A DNA stretch of 64,000 nucleotides from Pachyseris speciosa (lineage: Eukaryota > Cnidaria > Anthozoa > Scleractinia > Pachyseridae), in the NCBI GenBank assembly GCA_016490735.1, contig JAEMWC010000393.1, forward strand, positions 493,501 through 557,500, read 5' to 3'. A program made the position numbers and the translations under genes. The notes under the pieces were generated by a model. The model searched no databases and was not told the DNA's origin. It was given only the letters and a program-made list of their open reading frames with translations. How positions within the stretch are numbered: the stretch's first letter is position 1; the number at the start of each line of letters is the position of its first letter. Shown here piece after piece: positions 1 through 11,193 of this stretch.

Positions 1-1
1 T

Positions 2-151
2 GCTTGTGCAGTACTGCACAACATTTCCATTATACTCAATGATAATATTGATGATGATCCTTTTGATGATGACCAGCCTGAGCTTGTTCCATATCATGGA
101 CCTGATCAAGGCAGGTTACTACGAGATCACATTTGCAACACATTTTTCTAA
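2..151 (+). CDS. PIF/Harbinger transposase, C-terminal end (HARBI1-like, partial)
   Basis: An open frame enters from the left edge and stops with TAA at 149-151. The 49 visible residues start with the sequence ACAVLHNI, which matches the strongly conserved 'C..LHN' helix near the end of Harbinger (DDE_Tnp_4) transposases. An Asp-rich linker follows, then a basic helix with RLLRDHICNTFF at the very end, also typical of the family. In an intact element the protein acts with the Myb-like partner encoded on the opposite strand to bind terminal repeats and cut DNA. The catalytic DDE residues are upstream of the window, so activity cannot be judged. The two genes are convergent. Confidence 0.75.
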   Translation, partial: ACAVLHNISIILNDNIDDDPFDDDQPELVPYHGPDQGRLLRDHICNTFF

Positions 152-3100
152 ATCCTTTATAGTTTTACTGCCTGTTGGTAAAATAAACAATTGGTTCATG
201 CATCACCATGTGTTCATCGAGATATGAAGCATGCGGGAAGTTTGGAGAGCAGGAAAGATGCGTAAGAATCCTTGAGCAACTCTAGCTTCTTGAGTGCTCT
301 CCAAACTGCCCAAGTGCTTTATGTATTGATGAACTCACAGCTGATGCATGAAGCAATATATGGTGGTTTTAAAGAGAAATTCCCTCTGCTACGTCATCAG
401 CGTGCACAATAGGAACATGAAGTATGCTCACACAATTGAATTTGACTATGCAAATTTACCAGCTATGTTATAAATATTTTGGGAGAGGTGAGAAGGGGAG
501 GTTGGGAGAAGTTGTACAGCAAAACAATTTTGGTGAAATTTGCTAACATCATTCTTAAGTGTTGACTACGTGAAAATTCAATTTTGATTTTCACCTCACT
601 CAACACTCCCGAGTTGGAAAATGGGAGTGACTTTGATCTTGTTATGCACAGTTTTTTGGCTTTCTTGAGAGCCAATCAAAAATCTGACACGTTTTCTTCT
701 TCAACTTTGGAAAGGGCATTTGCTCTACAACCACCTCTAAGCCTTAATAATTTTGAGCATTACCTTTAAATCCTTACTTATAATTTAACAGCCCAACATA
801 ACTTACCTCAAAAATATTGTTGAGAGAATAACTCAGTAAAATACTCACTCAATTAAGAATGCAGGGTGTGTGTGACTGATCATGTATGTGCTATGGGAGT
901 TTTGGGATTTCAAAGTATCACATTTGTGTTTCACATTCCTATATACTCTTTTTTAGCCCTACAAGTGATCAGTAATTTCTCCTTGTAATATGAACACGTT
1001 ATAAAACAGTGTGGTCATGAGAAATAAGGACAAAATCACACGATGAATTTGCTTGATATTTTTTAACAACTCCTCCCTACTACATCCATGGGAAATCTGT
1101 AGGCAGGCACCAGTTGAAAATTTAAATTTGGGTTAAGCTACAATCATACACACTGTATCCTTAATTGAGGAAGTCTTTTGCAAGATTTATCCTTTATTAT
1201 TATTACTATGCAAATTAGGAATGAAAAAAAAAAAAAAAACAAGTGGTTAACCAAAGGTCAAATTTGTTTTATTTACATTAAAATTTGCTGCAATTAGAGC
1301 AAAAAAGTGAAAACATGACCAGGAATACTGAGATATGTCCAGAAATGCATGCAACAATGAAAATGGCAATTTGCAAATTTGCCAAAATTGCCAGGGACTT
1401 GGAGGCAAATGCAAATGAGAAGGCAAGAGGGGCCCCTTGAAATCAGCAAATTTTGACGAATTTGCCATTTTCGCCAAATATGCCATCTTCGCCATAATTC
1501 TTTGACGTTGCCATATTCATTTACATTATTTTCCCGAAAAGTCTCTGGTGACTTTGCCGAATTTGCCATTTTCGCCACATTCCCTTAATGTTCCCTTGTT
1601 CTCCAAGCTATATATTGGGTTTGGAATAATGAATGAATAGATAAGCATGCATTACCATAAAGTGAGGACTTCTACTTTTGCTTTGGAACCGTTTTGTTAG
1701 CCATATAATAAACAACTTAATAACCTTGACTGTTAGGTTGTTACAGGAAAATCTCAAACCTCAGGCTAGCGGTATTGACCTTGCTATCGCTTGGTCAATG
1801 TGGAAAGGCCTCAGTCTGAGATTTTCCCTTAATGACTTCACTTTCAGTTATAAAGTAGTTAATCACCATGCAGTTGATACACATGAGAAAACCATTTTAA
1901 AAACTAATAATTTTTACTTCTGCTACTTGCAGTTTAGTGTCCTTATGAGCAGGTGGCTTCAACACAAATCATTCCTGAAATAGTTTGGGGTGTTTACAGT
2001 TTTCAGAGTTTCACAGAAAAATAGAATTTTGTAGTTGCACACAGTATTCTATAACTACCAACTTCATTATTTATTAAATTATTTACTGTGCGAAAGTTAA
2101 TAAAGTGAACAGTCTATTCATCCATTTCATAGAACAGACAACAATCACACTATATAAAAGAAAATCAAAAGCTTGTAAAAAATGCTGAAAGATATCAAGG
2201 AATACAAATAGCCTTCTTTACCTTTGACTTACACAGCAATAAAAAAGTATGTAAAAGAGCATATTATCAATATTGCCAACTGGAATTAATGCTCTCTCCT
2301 CCCCCCAAAAATTGAAAATCCTTCAACTTTATGAAATCCCCAAAGTATTTGAAATGCACATAAAGACAAAAAAATATCATTTTTTGTTGTTATGAAAATA
2401 TTCTTTGCACCTATAGCAAATATATTAGTTTACCATTTTCCCCTCAAAATTTGCTTTTTATGTGTTGCACAAGCTATGTAGAGTTAACAAAACTAGCAGT
2501 TGCATGAACCCACAAACCGCGTGCTGTGGGAGGCATAGGTCTTTTTTTATTTTACGTCACAAACTGGTTTACATTCAAGTTTTCAAAAACTTTGAATTGC
2601 AGCAGACTTTGTGACAAAATTGACAACAGACCCATGATGCATCTCACAGCTTGGTCATGGGTACAAATGATTGCTAGTTTTGCTAAATTTAAAAGCAACA
2701 TAAGAGCACAATTTTGAGTTGGTACAAAATAATGGCAAAATACTGGTATGTTTGCTTTTGGTAGAGGGAGTGATATTAAAAACTAAAAATATTTGGCTTT
2801 AGGTTTAAGTTCCTTAACATAAATGTATGCAACCGCTTACATGTATTAGTCCATCAACTCAAAACTTCAACATTCCCCTGTGCAAACTGCAGGCATTTGA
2901 CTTGTCTGTACCCATGGAGAGGGAGTAGGCAATTTCTTGTGTATAACCTTCCCGCGACTACATGTGGAATTTAAACTTTGCCTGAGCAGGTTTCAATTAT
3001 GCTTTGCTTACACACTCCTGGTACATGTGTTTGCATGCAAAGATATCACTTTTAACAGTGAATAGCTTGCAGAGAAAGGACTGCAAAAGCTGTGCACAGA

Positions 3101-3432
3101 CATTGCAAAATGTGTACATGTACTTAATGTGCTTTTGAAATGCATTTTTTCTTTGTTCTCAAGCCAGTACTTGCAAATTTTGTCATCCACACAAGCAAAA
3201 TAATAAGTACTCATAAATATTTCCATATAAAATTTACTTGTGTGGTTTAGACTTTATAATAGCTTCAATAGTAAGTCATTTAAATACAATTTTGTCTCAA
3301 GTGAGATAGTTTGAATGATACAAACTTTAAAAGTTAATATGACAGCAGGTTTGCCAGGGAACTAGACATGGCAAACTTTCAAGTTGATTAGAACATGAAC
3401 TCTGGTTGGCCTACAACTGCTTCTCAAGCAGT
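152..3432. other. Non-coding interior of the Harbinger element; repeat-bearing
   Basis: I see no convincing gene here; short open frames are AT-rich chance frames. The stretch holds an A-run at about 1225-1240 and a cluster at 1365-1595 of TTTGCCATTTTCGCC-like motifs in both orientations (see separate entry). The rest is featureless AT-rich sequence. Confidence 0.5.
1365..1595. repeat. Cluster of TTTGCCATTTTCGCC-type short repeats, both orientations
   Basis: Motifs of the form GCCATTTTCGCCA and AATTTGCCAAAATTGCC recur at least six times in 230 bases, with the first block mostly inverted relative to the second. They read as the ends of a small non-autonomous element, but I could not define sharp termini or a target-site duplication. 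Confidence 0.4.
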
Positions 3433-3438
3433 TTTATT
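3433..3438 (-). terminator. Polyadenylation signal of the Myb-like gene
   Basis: The hexamer AATAAA occurs on the minus strand about 24 bases past the stop codon of the Myb-like gene, a normal distance for a polyadenylation signal. Confidence 0.5.
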
Positions 3439-3461
3439 TGAAGCTCAAGCTTAGCCTTTGT

Positions 3462-5698
3462 TTACACGCGTAATGTTTCCTTCTTGCATTGCAGCGTTTC
3501 ATACTGTAGGCGAAGCACATCATCTGATGTGACTTTGTTTTGCTTACATGTACATCTGCATGTGTTCTTTGGTCCTGCTGAAGCAGCAGGTGGGCCTTTC
3601 AGAGAAATTTCATCAGGCAACTGCAGTTCTTCATGGCCCATTGCAGCTGACATGTCAGCCTCATTGGCAGTTACAAGGGGGGAAATGGGCAAATCTGCTG
3701 TCTCACTTGGATAAGTCATCATATCCACATCAAGGTTTTCTTCCCCTGGAATGGTTACAACAACACAATAAATCACACGAGAAAAGCCAATGCAAGTACA
3801 ACTAAAGCAAAATGTTCTTAGCCATTTTCTAGTCAAAACTACAAAGAGGGAGGCATTGGGGGACTCTGAATACCGCAACAAAATTAACAAACACCACGTC
3901 ACCCAAGAAAAATTGACAAAATCTGACACCGCAATAGTCAAATGATTTACATACAGTCTAAATGGCATTTTGAAAAAGGGGAAAAACATCCATACATGAT
4001 AAACCTTTTATGCAGGACAATCAATGTCATTATCTCAACAACTTCATACTATCACAAGGCCATGCTGACATTACCATATAAACGGTCTGTCTCTAAACTG
4101 TAACGACACAGTTGATGCCTGTTTATCCTTGCTCAAGCTTTTTTTGGTCAAGTGTACAGGATATGACTGTGAATATTCAGCTGAAAAAGCTACAACTGCC
4201 AACTTAAACAGCAGCGTTTCCATGTGGGAGGCCGCTTTTTCAGTCGTTAGCAAGTATTGCTACAGCAAAATAAAGTTCGCATTTTATTTCCTTTGATCTC
4301 TCAATGTTTCAGTTTGATTGGTATGCTATATGGCATTTTCAGGTGAAAATGTCAAAGTAGTTTATTTGTTCATAATTATATCAGTCTTTTACATAAAGTG
4401 ATGTACATAATTATGTATACCTGCTACAAAATAATATATAATGGCAGGAGATCTTTAAGCAAGCTCTACCGAGCTTTTCAAAGAAGATCCCCATACATAA
4501 CTGAACGAAATTACATAAAGCATATGGATACATTCATAAATCTAATATTTCTACGGGTTTTTGATTTTCATGTAAGGAATCAAGTAAAAATCTGAGTGGA
4601 AGTTTGATTTTGAACATAAACGTTTGCACATTTTTAAAGGAATTATAAGATTTAATTATTTTTAAGTCATTTGGTAACTCAACTACGAGGTAAAATGTCA
4701 CGATAGAAGGAGATTGTTGAACGTGACCTTTCGCCAGCAGAAAAGTTTTTGAGCTTCCGATTTCTCCTTGCAAATAATTTCCGCTTTCGTCGCTGGTTCC
4801 TACATCATCCTCACTTTTGTTTCACCGAATACCGTAGGTTTAAAAACACAAATATCGCACACCACAGGGTTTGAGATCACCGCAACACCGCATGGTGAGA
4901 TTTTGTTCACCGAAACACCGCACAAAAAAATAAGCATCACCGCAAACCCCAATGTCCTCCTCTACAAAGCTGAGAAAGTGTTACTTGCAGCGTATTACCT
5001 AAGTTTACAACGCTAATATGCTCGAGTCTTATCAACACTGTATTGCTCAATAAAACACTAAAAGCAGCTAAGTACTTATCTTTTCATTCGATGTCAAAAC
5101 GCAATTTTGTATATCCCGCTTGCATGTAGATGTTTCAAAATACTCAACATCAGCAAGGCGTTACCACCGCGAGGAAAAGAGCCTGTTGCTAGTCACATGA
5201 CAGTCTATTGTTTCAAGAGTAAACAAAGTCGTCTCTTCACCAACCTGTTTCAAATCCTTGTAAACCACTGAAAGACGGTGTGTCTTTCAATAACTGCAAA
5301 ATTTTTTCCGTGCTCTGAGACGGCATTTTTGGCGGAGGGCCACCGCCAGTTTTCCTTTGTTCCTTACGGAACTTTGAGAGCTCGTTCTTCGCCGCTCTTT
5401 GGAGGTTTGTCCACTTTTCTTTCACTTCAGTTACACTTCGGTGTGCAGTTCCTACTGCGTTTACGGCGAGTGTCATCTCTTCCCACACACTTTGCTTCAT
5501 TTTGTTAGTGTTTGTGTTAGTAAACTTTGATTTCAGTACTGCTTGATTTTTTTCAAACTTTTGAGTTATTATCGCAATTTCTTGCGCTGAAAAATTTGGT
5601 TTTCGTTTCCTGCAGGCGGTTTTAACTATCTGCACTTCTCCTGACTGCTCATTGACAGCAGAGACTTCAAGCTCAAGTAAAGAATTTTCGGCAGTCAT
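3462..5698 (-). CDS. Harbinger-associated Myb/SANT-like DNA-binding protein, two exons
   Basis: Two minus-strand exons join in frame: 5698-5245 and 3745-3462. The donor reads ACAG|GTTGG and the acceptor CCAG|GGGAA, splitting a Gly codon after its first base. The joined length is 738 bases, coding 245 residues. The start at 5698 is the first ATG in the frame, has A at -3, and gives a protein beginning MTAENSLLELEV. Residues about 30-115 form a Myb/SANT-like (Myb_DNA-bind_5) domain: a basic start (RKRKPNFSAQE), a Trp in SVWEEMTLAVN and another in VKEKWTNLQR, then a Lys/Arg-rich helix. The tail ends in a Cys-rich patch (CRCTC) and a probable helix. In Harbinger elements such proteins bring the transposase to the nucleus and to the terminal repeats. 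A stronger-looking donor (GTGAAG) lies 4 bases downstream but would break the frame with this acceptor. Confidence 0.7.
4800..4950. repeat. Short-period 'CACCGCAACACCGCA' degenerate repeats in the Myb intron
   Basis: The intron of the Myb-like gene carries about five imperfect copies of a unit like ATCACCGAAACACCGCA. A weaker similar patch lies at about 3865-3945 (ACCGCAACAAAATTAAC, GACACCGCAATAG). The two patches probably derive from one small repeat family. No coding role is apparent. Confidence 0.4.
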
Positions 5699-6177
5699 TT
5701 TACTACTAAAAGTGGACAGAAGAGAGTAAAAAACTTTCGCGGGAAAACTTGTCAAACCTGTTCGGAGATGGTTAAAGTCTGGGAGATTTTATTTAACCAT
5801 TGGTTAGCTAACCAGTGATTAGCGTCGGCTTAACAGACCTTCGAGCAACGGGAATTTAACCAACGGTTGGTTAACCCGCTGTTAGCAAATTTAACTAACC
5901 GTTACCAGCTAACATATGGTTAAATTAACAATCTTTCGAGCAACCGGGCCCTGGTGGCTACCAATGTTCAGGGGATTTAAGTCCATTCCCTTTCCCAGTC
6001 AGAATAACAAAAACAAAAGGTTTGTTGTTAATTCCAAAAATATGATTTATTAAAAATTGTGCAAATTTACATGCAAAGCGCTGTAAGCGCTGTTTACTAT
6101 CTGCATTATGTACAATTATTCACATAAAATACAACAGTAATTTTAATTGTATTTTCTCACTCTTACAAACAATAACC

Positions 6178-6265
6178 TAGCCTGCGAACGCAGACGTATT
6201 TCCGGCTGTCACTGGTTCCGCCGAAAATAAGTGACAGCCGGAAATACGTCTGCGTTCGCAGGCTA
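6178..6265. mobile_element. 88-bp hairpin MITE with 9-bp target-site duplication
   Basis: Two perfect inverted arms of about 35 bases (TAGCCTGCGAACGCAGACGT and onward) flank a loop of about 17 bases. The identical 9-mer acaataacc lies immediately before (6169-6177) and after (6266-6274). A 9-bp duplication suits a Mutator-type insertion. Near-perfect arms suggest a young copy or selection or gene conversion on the hairpin. Confidence 0.85.
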
Positions 6266-6274
6266 ACAATAACC

Positions 6275-7353
6275 ATACATAGTCTTCAAAGCCGGCGCTT
6301 TTTGCTACTAGTAGGATATTACTAATAGCCTAGTAGTAGCTCAACCAATCAAAATGCTGCATTGATGATAGACCACTATTTGGATTTTACTAATATCAAA
6401 TATACACAGGGCTGTCATTAGGCTTTGAAAAAGCTGCCCACAAAAGAAAGTAGGCGAACATAGTAAAGTCGTCAAAGCAACCTGGAGGTATGTCCTTCCA
6501 GAAAATGGTGATTATAATGTATGTAAGTAAGATTTGGAGCAATTTTCATGTATTTCTTCACACAGTGAGTGTTCGTAGGATGCCCACACACCCTTCTGGC
6601 TAAAATTTCACTCAAAGGCCATAAAGTATTCAAGACATTTTCAAATTCTAAGTTGCACTGACCTTCAAGTTATTCTGTGTTCACACCTGAAACATGTTAA
6701 GTCTGATCATGAACAAATCTTTTTTCACTATTAAAGCTGTTCACATCAGGCGGTGCACTGCTCGAATCGTAACTGAGAATGATTTAAACTACCTCAAGAG
6801 GTGGTTTAAATCATGCTCAGACTAAACTTGTTAAACATTTCAACCAATAGCAGAGAGAAAGTGAGCATAGGCTTGAGTAAGCTTAAACCACAGAATAAAT
6901 CTAACAGCAAGTTTGAGCTCCACTTTACTACAAGTGTAATTATTTGAATTTTATGCAAGTTGCAAGTTGCATAAAACTGCATAAATAAATTATACAGCCA
7001 GGCACCTGGAAAGTGTTTGAAATGGATGGATAATTAATGTGAACTATAAAATTACGAGCAAATTTACAGTGCTGACAGACTGGGGGGTAAATAAAGTTTT
7101 GATTTGATTTGCTTTGCTAAACATTTTAGCTAGCAAACAAGCAAAGAATTTGACAGATAAATGGCATCAAAGTAATTAAATATTGGGCTTTATGCAAAAG
7201 CCATGTATCTTAATGATGCCTTAAATGATTTTTTTTTACCCCAAGACTAATTATCAATATGAAGTACATCTGGTCTGTATGCCAGAAAAGACACAAGATA
7301 AAAATAATTATCATCAATTTTGCATAAGACCCTTAAATAAATTATGCTGCCCC
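6275..7353. other. AT-rich non-coding stretch
   Basis: No gene seen. A short inverted repeat, GATTTAAACTACCTC with GAGGTGGTTTAAATC, lies at about 6780-6815. The piece TAAATAAAGTTTTGATTTGA near 7090-7110 resembles a retrotransposon 3' tail, too weak to call. Confidence 0.45.
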
Positions 7354-7665
7354 TTAATCAGCACGCACAGCCCAAAGCAAATGTTGTGGAACTCCAGTTG
7401 TGGTCCTTTCACTTGGAAGACCAAGCCTCCCGCTTACAGACTGCCTCTTTTGTTGGGGTGTCATTCCTGCCTTCCACCGTTCATCAAGATTAAGCAGTCT
7501 CAAATACTTCGTAACATCGTCCATTCTCCAGGTTAGAGGTCTGGTGGCCAAAGCATCATCCACTGCATCAGATTCATCTGAAGAGATCAGCCCAATATGC
7601 AGTGCCTCATACATTTGATTACTCTTCTCCTCTTCTCTCACCACGTTCAATCTTTTGTCAAGTTT
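7354..7665 (-). CDS. Last exon of an unrecognised gene (about 103 codons)
   Basis: An acceptor TTTTTAG|AAACTTGAC at 7666 opens a frame running to TAA at 7354-7356. The encoded segment is soluble and mixed-charge, with an Asp/Glu run (SSDESDAVDDAL), a Trp-containing segment (TWRMDDVTKYLRLLNLDERW), and a basic Gln/Arg stretch before a final PQHLLWAVRAD. It has the look of a real, conserved exon (balanced composition, no stops, good acceptor), but I do not recognise the family; a transposon-related gene is possible. Candidate upstream exons are at 8262-8340 and 10617-10723, with introns loaded with MITEs. I could not find a frame-consistent direct join of all three, so at least one exon is missed or the gene is decayed. 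Confidence 0.45.
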   Translation of the reverse strand, partial: KLDKRLNVVREEEKSNQMYEALHIGLISSDESDAVDDALATRPLTWRMDDVTKYLRLLNLDERWKAGMTPQQKRQSVSGRLGLPSERTTTGVPQHLLWAVRAD

Positions 7666-8261
7666 CTAAAAAGGGTCAATAAATTTATTATTTAGTTACT
7701 TTGGTAAATATTTTACATTCAAGCAAATCATAACTACATACTGTGCACACTCATTCTGTAAGGTGGTTTATTATGTGTTTTTTTAGATGCAACTGCATGT
7801 AAGTTTTAAGATTTTCTGGTGCCTGCAATTTTACTGGTTGTATACATTTATTGCAAAAAATATAGCTTTTGAAATACAGCTACAGAGAATCATATGTGTT
7901 GTAATATTGACAAACTTTATCATGAATAAAAGGATTAAGTGTTCATAGTATTATTGCTTGTAAACTTGTAATTTTTTCTGTTCTAATCACAACAAGCACA
8001 AAGTGATGCATGAGACACTCAAGCAGTCTGCAGACACCCATGATTGAGTGGAAATAGAAGAATGCCAAACTGTCCAGCAGGCAGCTGAGTGTACACTTAA
8101 CTAGTTATGTTAAGTTAACACATTTGGTTGTATGTATTGCACTATTATGTGATGTCATCACTTTAAATAACCAAAGGGTCAACTTGTGGTTTTTGGTTGA
8201 AAAAAATTACAGTGAAAGGGTTTAGTACTTTGTCTACAAAATATGGGAGATCCATACCCTC

Positions 8262-8340
8262 TTCATTCTTTACCTTCTCTTCTGGTCCTGCTGGTAGCTC
8301 TCATAAGTTCCACTTTGTTCTTGTCTTCTTTTTTTTTCTT
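8262..8340 (-). CDS. Possible middle exon of the same unrecognised gene
   Basis: On the minus strand an A/G-rich stretch follows AG acceptor candidates near 8340-8360 and ends at a good donor (AGAAG|GTAAAG) near 8262. One frame reads KVELMRATSRTRRE, a basic segment. Neither frame joins cleanly to the exon at 7665 with the first-choice acceptor, and a run of ten A residues makes the 5' boundary ambiguous. It may be an untranslated or mis-assigned exon. Confidence 0.25.
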
Positions 8341-8798
8341 ACACGATGCAAAGTTCTGAGAAATGGCATCTATAAAAAAGCATAACAATGGTCACTTTTT
8401 AACAAAATATCATGCTGAATTGGTTTGTCTCAAATTAGTTTAGAACAATAACCACTATTGGAAAAGGTGTATAGAAAACACAGTTTTAGTAAATAAATTT
8501 CTCTGACTCATTTGTTGTGTTTTGTTAACGATCTTTTGATTCAAAGGGTTTAGTAAATGGTCAATACGAAATTATGAAGGTTTGCAAATATACAGCAGCT
8601 TTAATTACCAATGAGTGTCATAAAACCAACTGGCACTTCCAAAGTATTCACCTGCTGTCTGGCCAATCAAAACAGATTTAAACCAATCAGAACTCAAAGC
8701 AAACACATGTGACTGGCATCAAGCGTGGGAAAACATTTAACCATGTTCTTTTTGTTTCTGATACAGTCACGTGTTAAGCCATAGCCCCTAATGTTAGT

Positions 8799-9005
8799 CG
8801 GTGGGTATAAAGTACAGGTCACATTACACAGGTCAACAGACAGGTCACCTGGCTATGGATAAATATAGAAACCCAACAGTGTCTCCTAGCCCTAATCACT
8901 ATCTAAAATTTTCTTCAGATTAAGGAGAAACTGTTGGCTTAGTGACCAATCAATAAAACAGTGAACTGTACCTGTGACCTGTGGAATGTGGGTACTTTAT
9001 ACCCG
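8799..9005. mobile_element. About 207-bp MITE with ends TCGGTGGGTATAAAGTAC / GTACTTTATACCCG
   Basis: The ends are inverted (GGGTATAAAGTAC...GTACTTTATACCC), with further internal complementarity around ACAGGTCAC and GTGACCTGTGGAATG. The flanks cctaatgttag (8788-8798) and cctaatgtcag (9006-9016) match at 10 of 11 positions, a likely target-site duplication. A second copy, split by a later insertion, is at 39285-39486 plus 42195-42235. Confidence 0.75.
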
Positions 9006-9248
9006 CCTAATGTCAGTGTGACGTTGGTCTAGTTATCATGTCAGGGCTATTATGGTTTTAATTTTACAATTATTATAAAATCAAATCAAATCAAATGAAG
9101 AATGATTTATTTCATAAATCATTCACACTTATTATAAAATATGTAGAGACTTATAACAGTGCTTTCCAAAAACCTCCCAAAGTAGAAGGTGTGCAGTACA
9201 GTGTAGAACTAACCAAATCACAGGTATAAATATTAACAGGTTATGAAC

Positions 9249-10446
9249 GGGTCGGTACATTTCACTGACCCCCAGTCCATGGACTACCATGATGGACTAC
9301 CGAAATGGACTACCTATATGGACTGCTAAATGGACTACCAAAAATGGACTACCCTTAATTACCTACCTTGAAAAAAAAAAAATTAGTAAAGTTTGCTTGT
9401 TTTCATCGACTGATCGTGATCTCCACCATCTTGTTATTTTTTAAATGCTGCTGGTCAGCTTTTCTGCAGGCGCATTCACTCGTCGTGCATGATGGCTGAC
9501 AGGCTGCAGCTGGAGTAAAAATTTGATTTATAATCTTCCAGGTGATTCCTTACCTGGCTGTCATGATGCTCAAAATGGTAAGTGACAGAAGAAGATACAA
9601 CTCAAAAATAGATCACATGACCAGGCCCAGGGGGGTACCCCCAGAAAAATTGGGTGGGGGTGCAGCCTGCTTCCCAAAGCCTTACCTAATTTAAAGTGCA
9701 CCTAACCCCAAGAATAGTTATTTTTTTCCCGCTATTATAATACTTTGTACATATTCCAAAAACATGTAGCATTTATTTTCAGCCTTGAGAGTTTTTATGA
9801 GGCTTACGATAAACTATGCATCATTTGGTACACGACCAAGTCAGCTGGGGTGTGGGTCTATTCCCCAGTTGACTATTATGTATGCATGTTTACAAAGACG
9901 TAGCGCGATGATCAGTTTGTGACTTTAACTGGGGAAAAGACTCACACTCCTTACTAGCTTGATCGTGTGACAGATGACGGCTAGATATTGTAACTTTTAC
10001 AGCCTGTAAAAAGTCGAGATTTGGTTAAAAAAAAAATTAAAGGCGCAATGTGTTTTGAATAGGTGCAAAGATTAATTTTAGCGAAAAAAAATTTTTCGGT
10101 GTTAGGGGCACTTAAAAACCAAAATATCTGTGATTTTCCCTACCCTATTTATAACAAACGATTATAAATTCAAATTTTTACTGACCATCTAGCGTGTCAG
10201 CCATCACACGAGACGAATGAATACGCCTTGCAGAACAGCTGACCAGCGGCATTTAAAAAATAACAAGATGGTGGAGATCACGATCAATCGATGAAAACAA
10301 CCAAACTTTACTAATTTTTTTTTTCAAGGTAGGTAATTAAGAGTAGTCCATTTTTGGTAGTCCATTTAGCAGTCCATATAGGTAGTCCATTTCGGTAGTC
10401 CATCATGGTAGTCCATGGACTGGGGGTCAGTGAAATGTACCGACCC
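9249..10446. mobile_element. Non-autonomous Mutator-type element, long TIRs with 'TGGACTACC' subterminal repeats
   Basis: The 1198-bp element starts GGGTCGGTACATTTC and ends in its complement. The identical 10-mer ggttatgaac flanks both ends (9239-9248 and 10447-10456). Each terminal repeat is about 250 bases long, with a block of five or six TGGACTACC-like units followed by a non-repetitive part (CTCCACCATCTTGTTATT and beyond). The middle has no coding capacity. Long TIRs and a 9-10 bp duplication are Mutator hallmarks. The same first ten bases end the element at 23518-25330. It lies in an intron between the putative exons at 10617 and 8340. Confidence 0.85.
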
Positions 10447-10569
10447 GGTTATGAACAGGTTATGTTCTTTTTTTTGGACCTCCTGTATGTAGATGGGTCT
10501 TGGAGCTTGCCAATTTATGTGTGTAAATTATTATTAACTGTGTTCTGCAATAACTGCATCTTGAATAAC

Positions 10570-10602
10570 ATGTATGTATGTATGTGTGTATGTATGTATG
10601 TT
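10570..10602. repeat. (TGTA)n microsatellite
   Basis: About eight tandem copies of a TATG/TGTA tetranucleotide with one TGTG interruption. Confidence 0.9.
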
Positions 10603-10616
10603 ACATGAGAGCTTAC

Positions 10617-10723
10617 CCAGAACTCTCCTCTTGGTGCAGAGTGCATCATTTTTTATTTGCTCAACTTCTTGAATTTCTTTCAGTAATGTATTTGTTATCT
10701 GTTGGTTTGGGTCTTCATTCTCC
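10617..10723 (-). CDS. Internal exon of an unrecognised gene (107 bases)
   Basis: On the minus strand an acceptor TTTATAG|GGAG begins at 10723 and a strong donor CTGG|GTAAGC follows 10617. Only one of three frames is open; it reads ENEDPNQQITNTLLKEIQEV then EQIKNDALCTKRRVL, a likely amphipathic or coiled-coil helix. Its downstream partner is probably the gene whose last exon ends at 7354, separated by the 1.2 kb GGGTCGGTAC element and a MITE. The function is unknown. Confidence 0.45.
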
Positions 10724-11193
10724 CTATAAAAAGCACAACATGTCCCATAAAATTAAATCCACTTACATAAATGTATAAAAAGGTCTTCTTTAGAAACTTT
10801 CTACTTACTTATAAGTAGGATTAAAGGCACTGACTTAAACATGCAACAACACTGCGCATAATTCCTGCTCCAACCTGGATGGAATGATAGTCCATCGCAA
10901 GGCAGCCAACGAGAACACTATTTTTGTCAGCTGGTTTACCTTCTGGTTCAGTGGTGCCCTGGGTGGAGTAAACTTTATTGCATTTACCCTAACATCAAAC
11001 AACTGACTCTCCAATTAATTTAAGATCAATGCTCTAACCATGAGACTACTGCACCTCCACATGAATCAGTGGTGCACTTAAATTAAACTTTTGTTGTCAA
11101 TAGAATTTGAGACAAAACAAAAATGAAAACAATATTTTTACGAAAAAATGAAGACAATATTTGACCAGTGAATCAGTTAACATTCTTTACAGC

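Larger units (their letters stand above)
1..5951. mobile_element. PIF/Harbinger DNA transposon, right part, truncated by window edge
   Basis: The right terminus ends at about 5951 in a sequence whose reverse complement begins GGGCCCGGTTGCTCGAA, a terminal-repeat form shared with two short MITEs later in the window (27990-28108 and 34500-34737). Inside lie the two genes expected of a Harbinger element: the transposase C-terminus on the plus strand at the left edge and a Myb/SANT-like gene on the minus strand. Subterminal DNA at 5770-5930 is rich in TTAACCA/GGTTAG-type motifs in both orientations, plausible transposase-binding sites. The left end is outside the window. Assigning the whole 5.9 kb to one element is inference from gene pairing; other repeats may be nested between the two genes. 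Confidence 0.6.
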
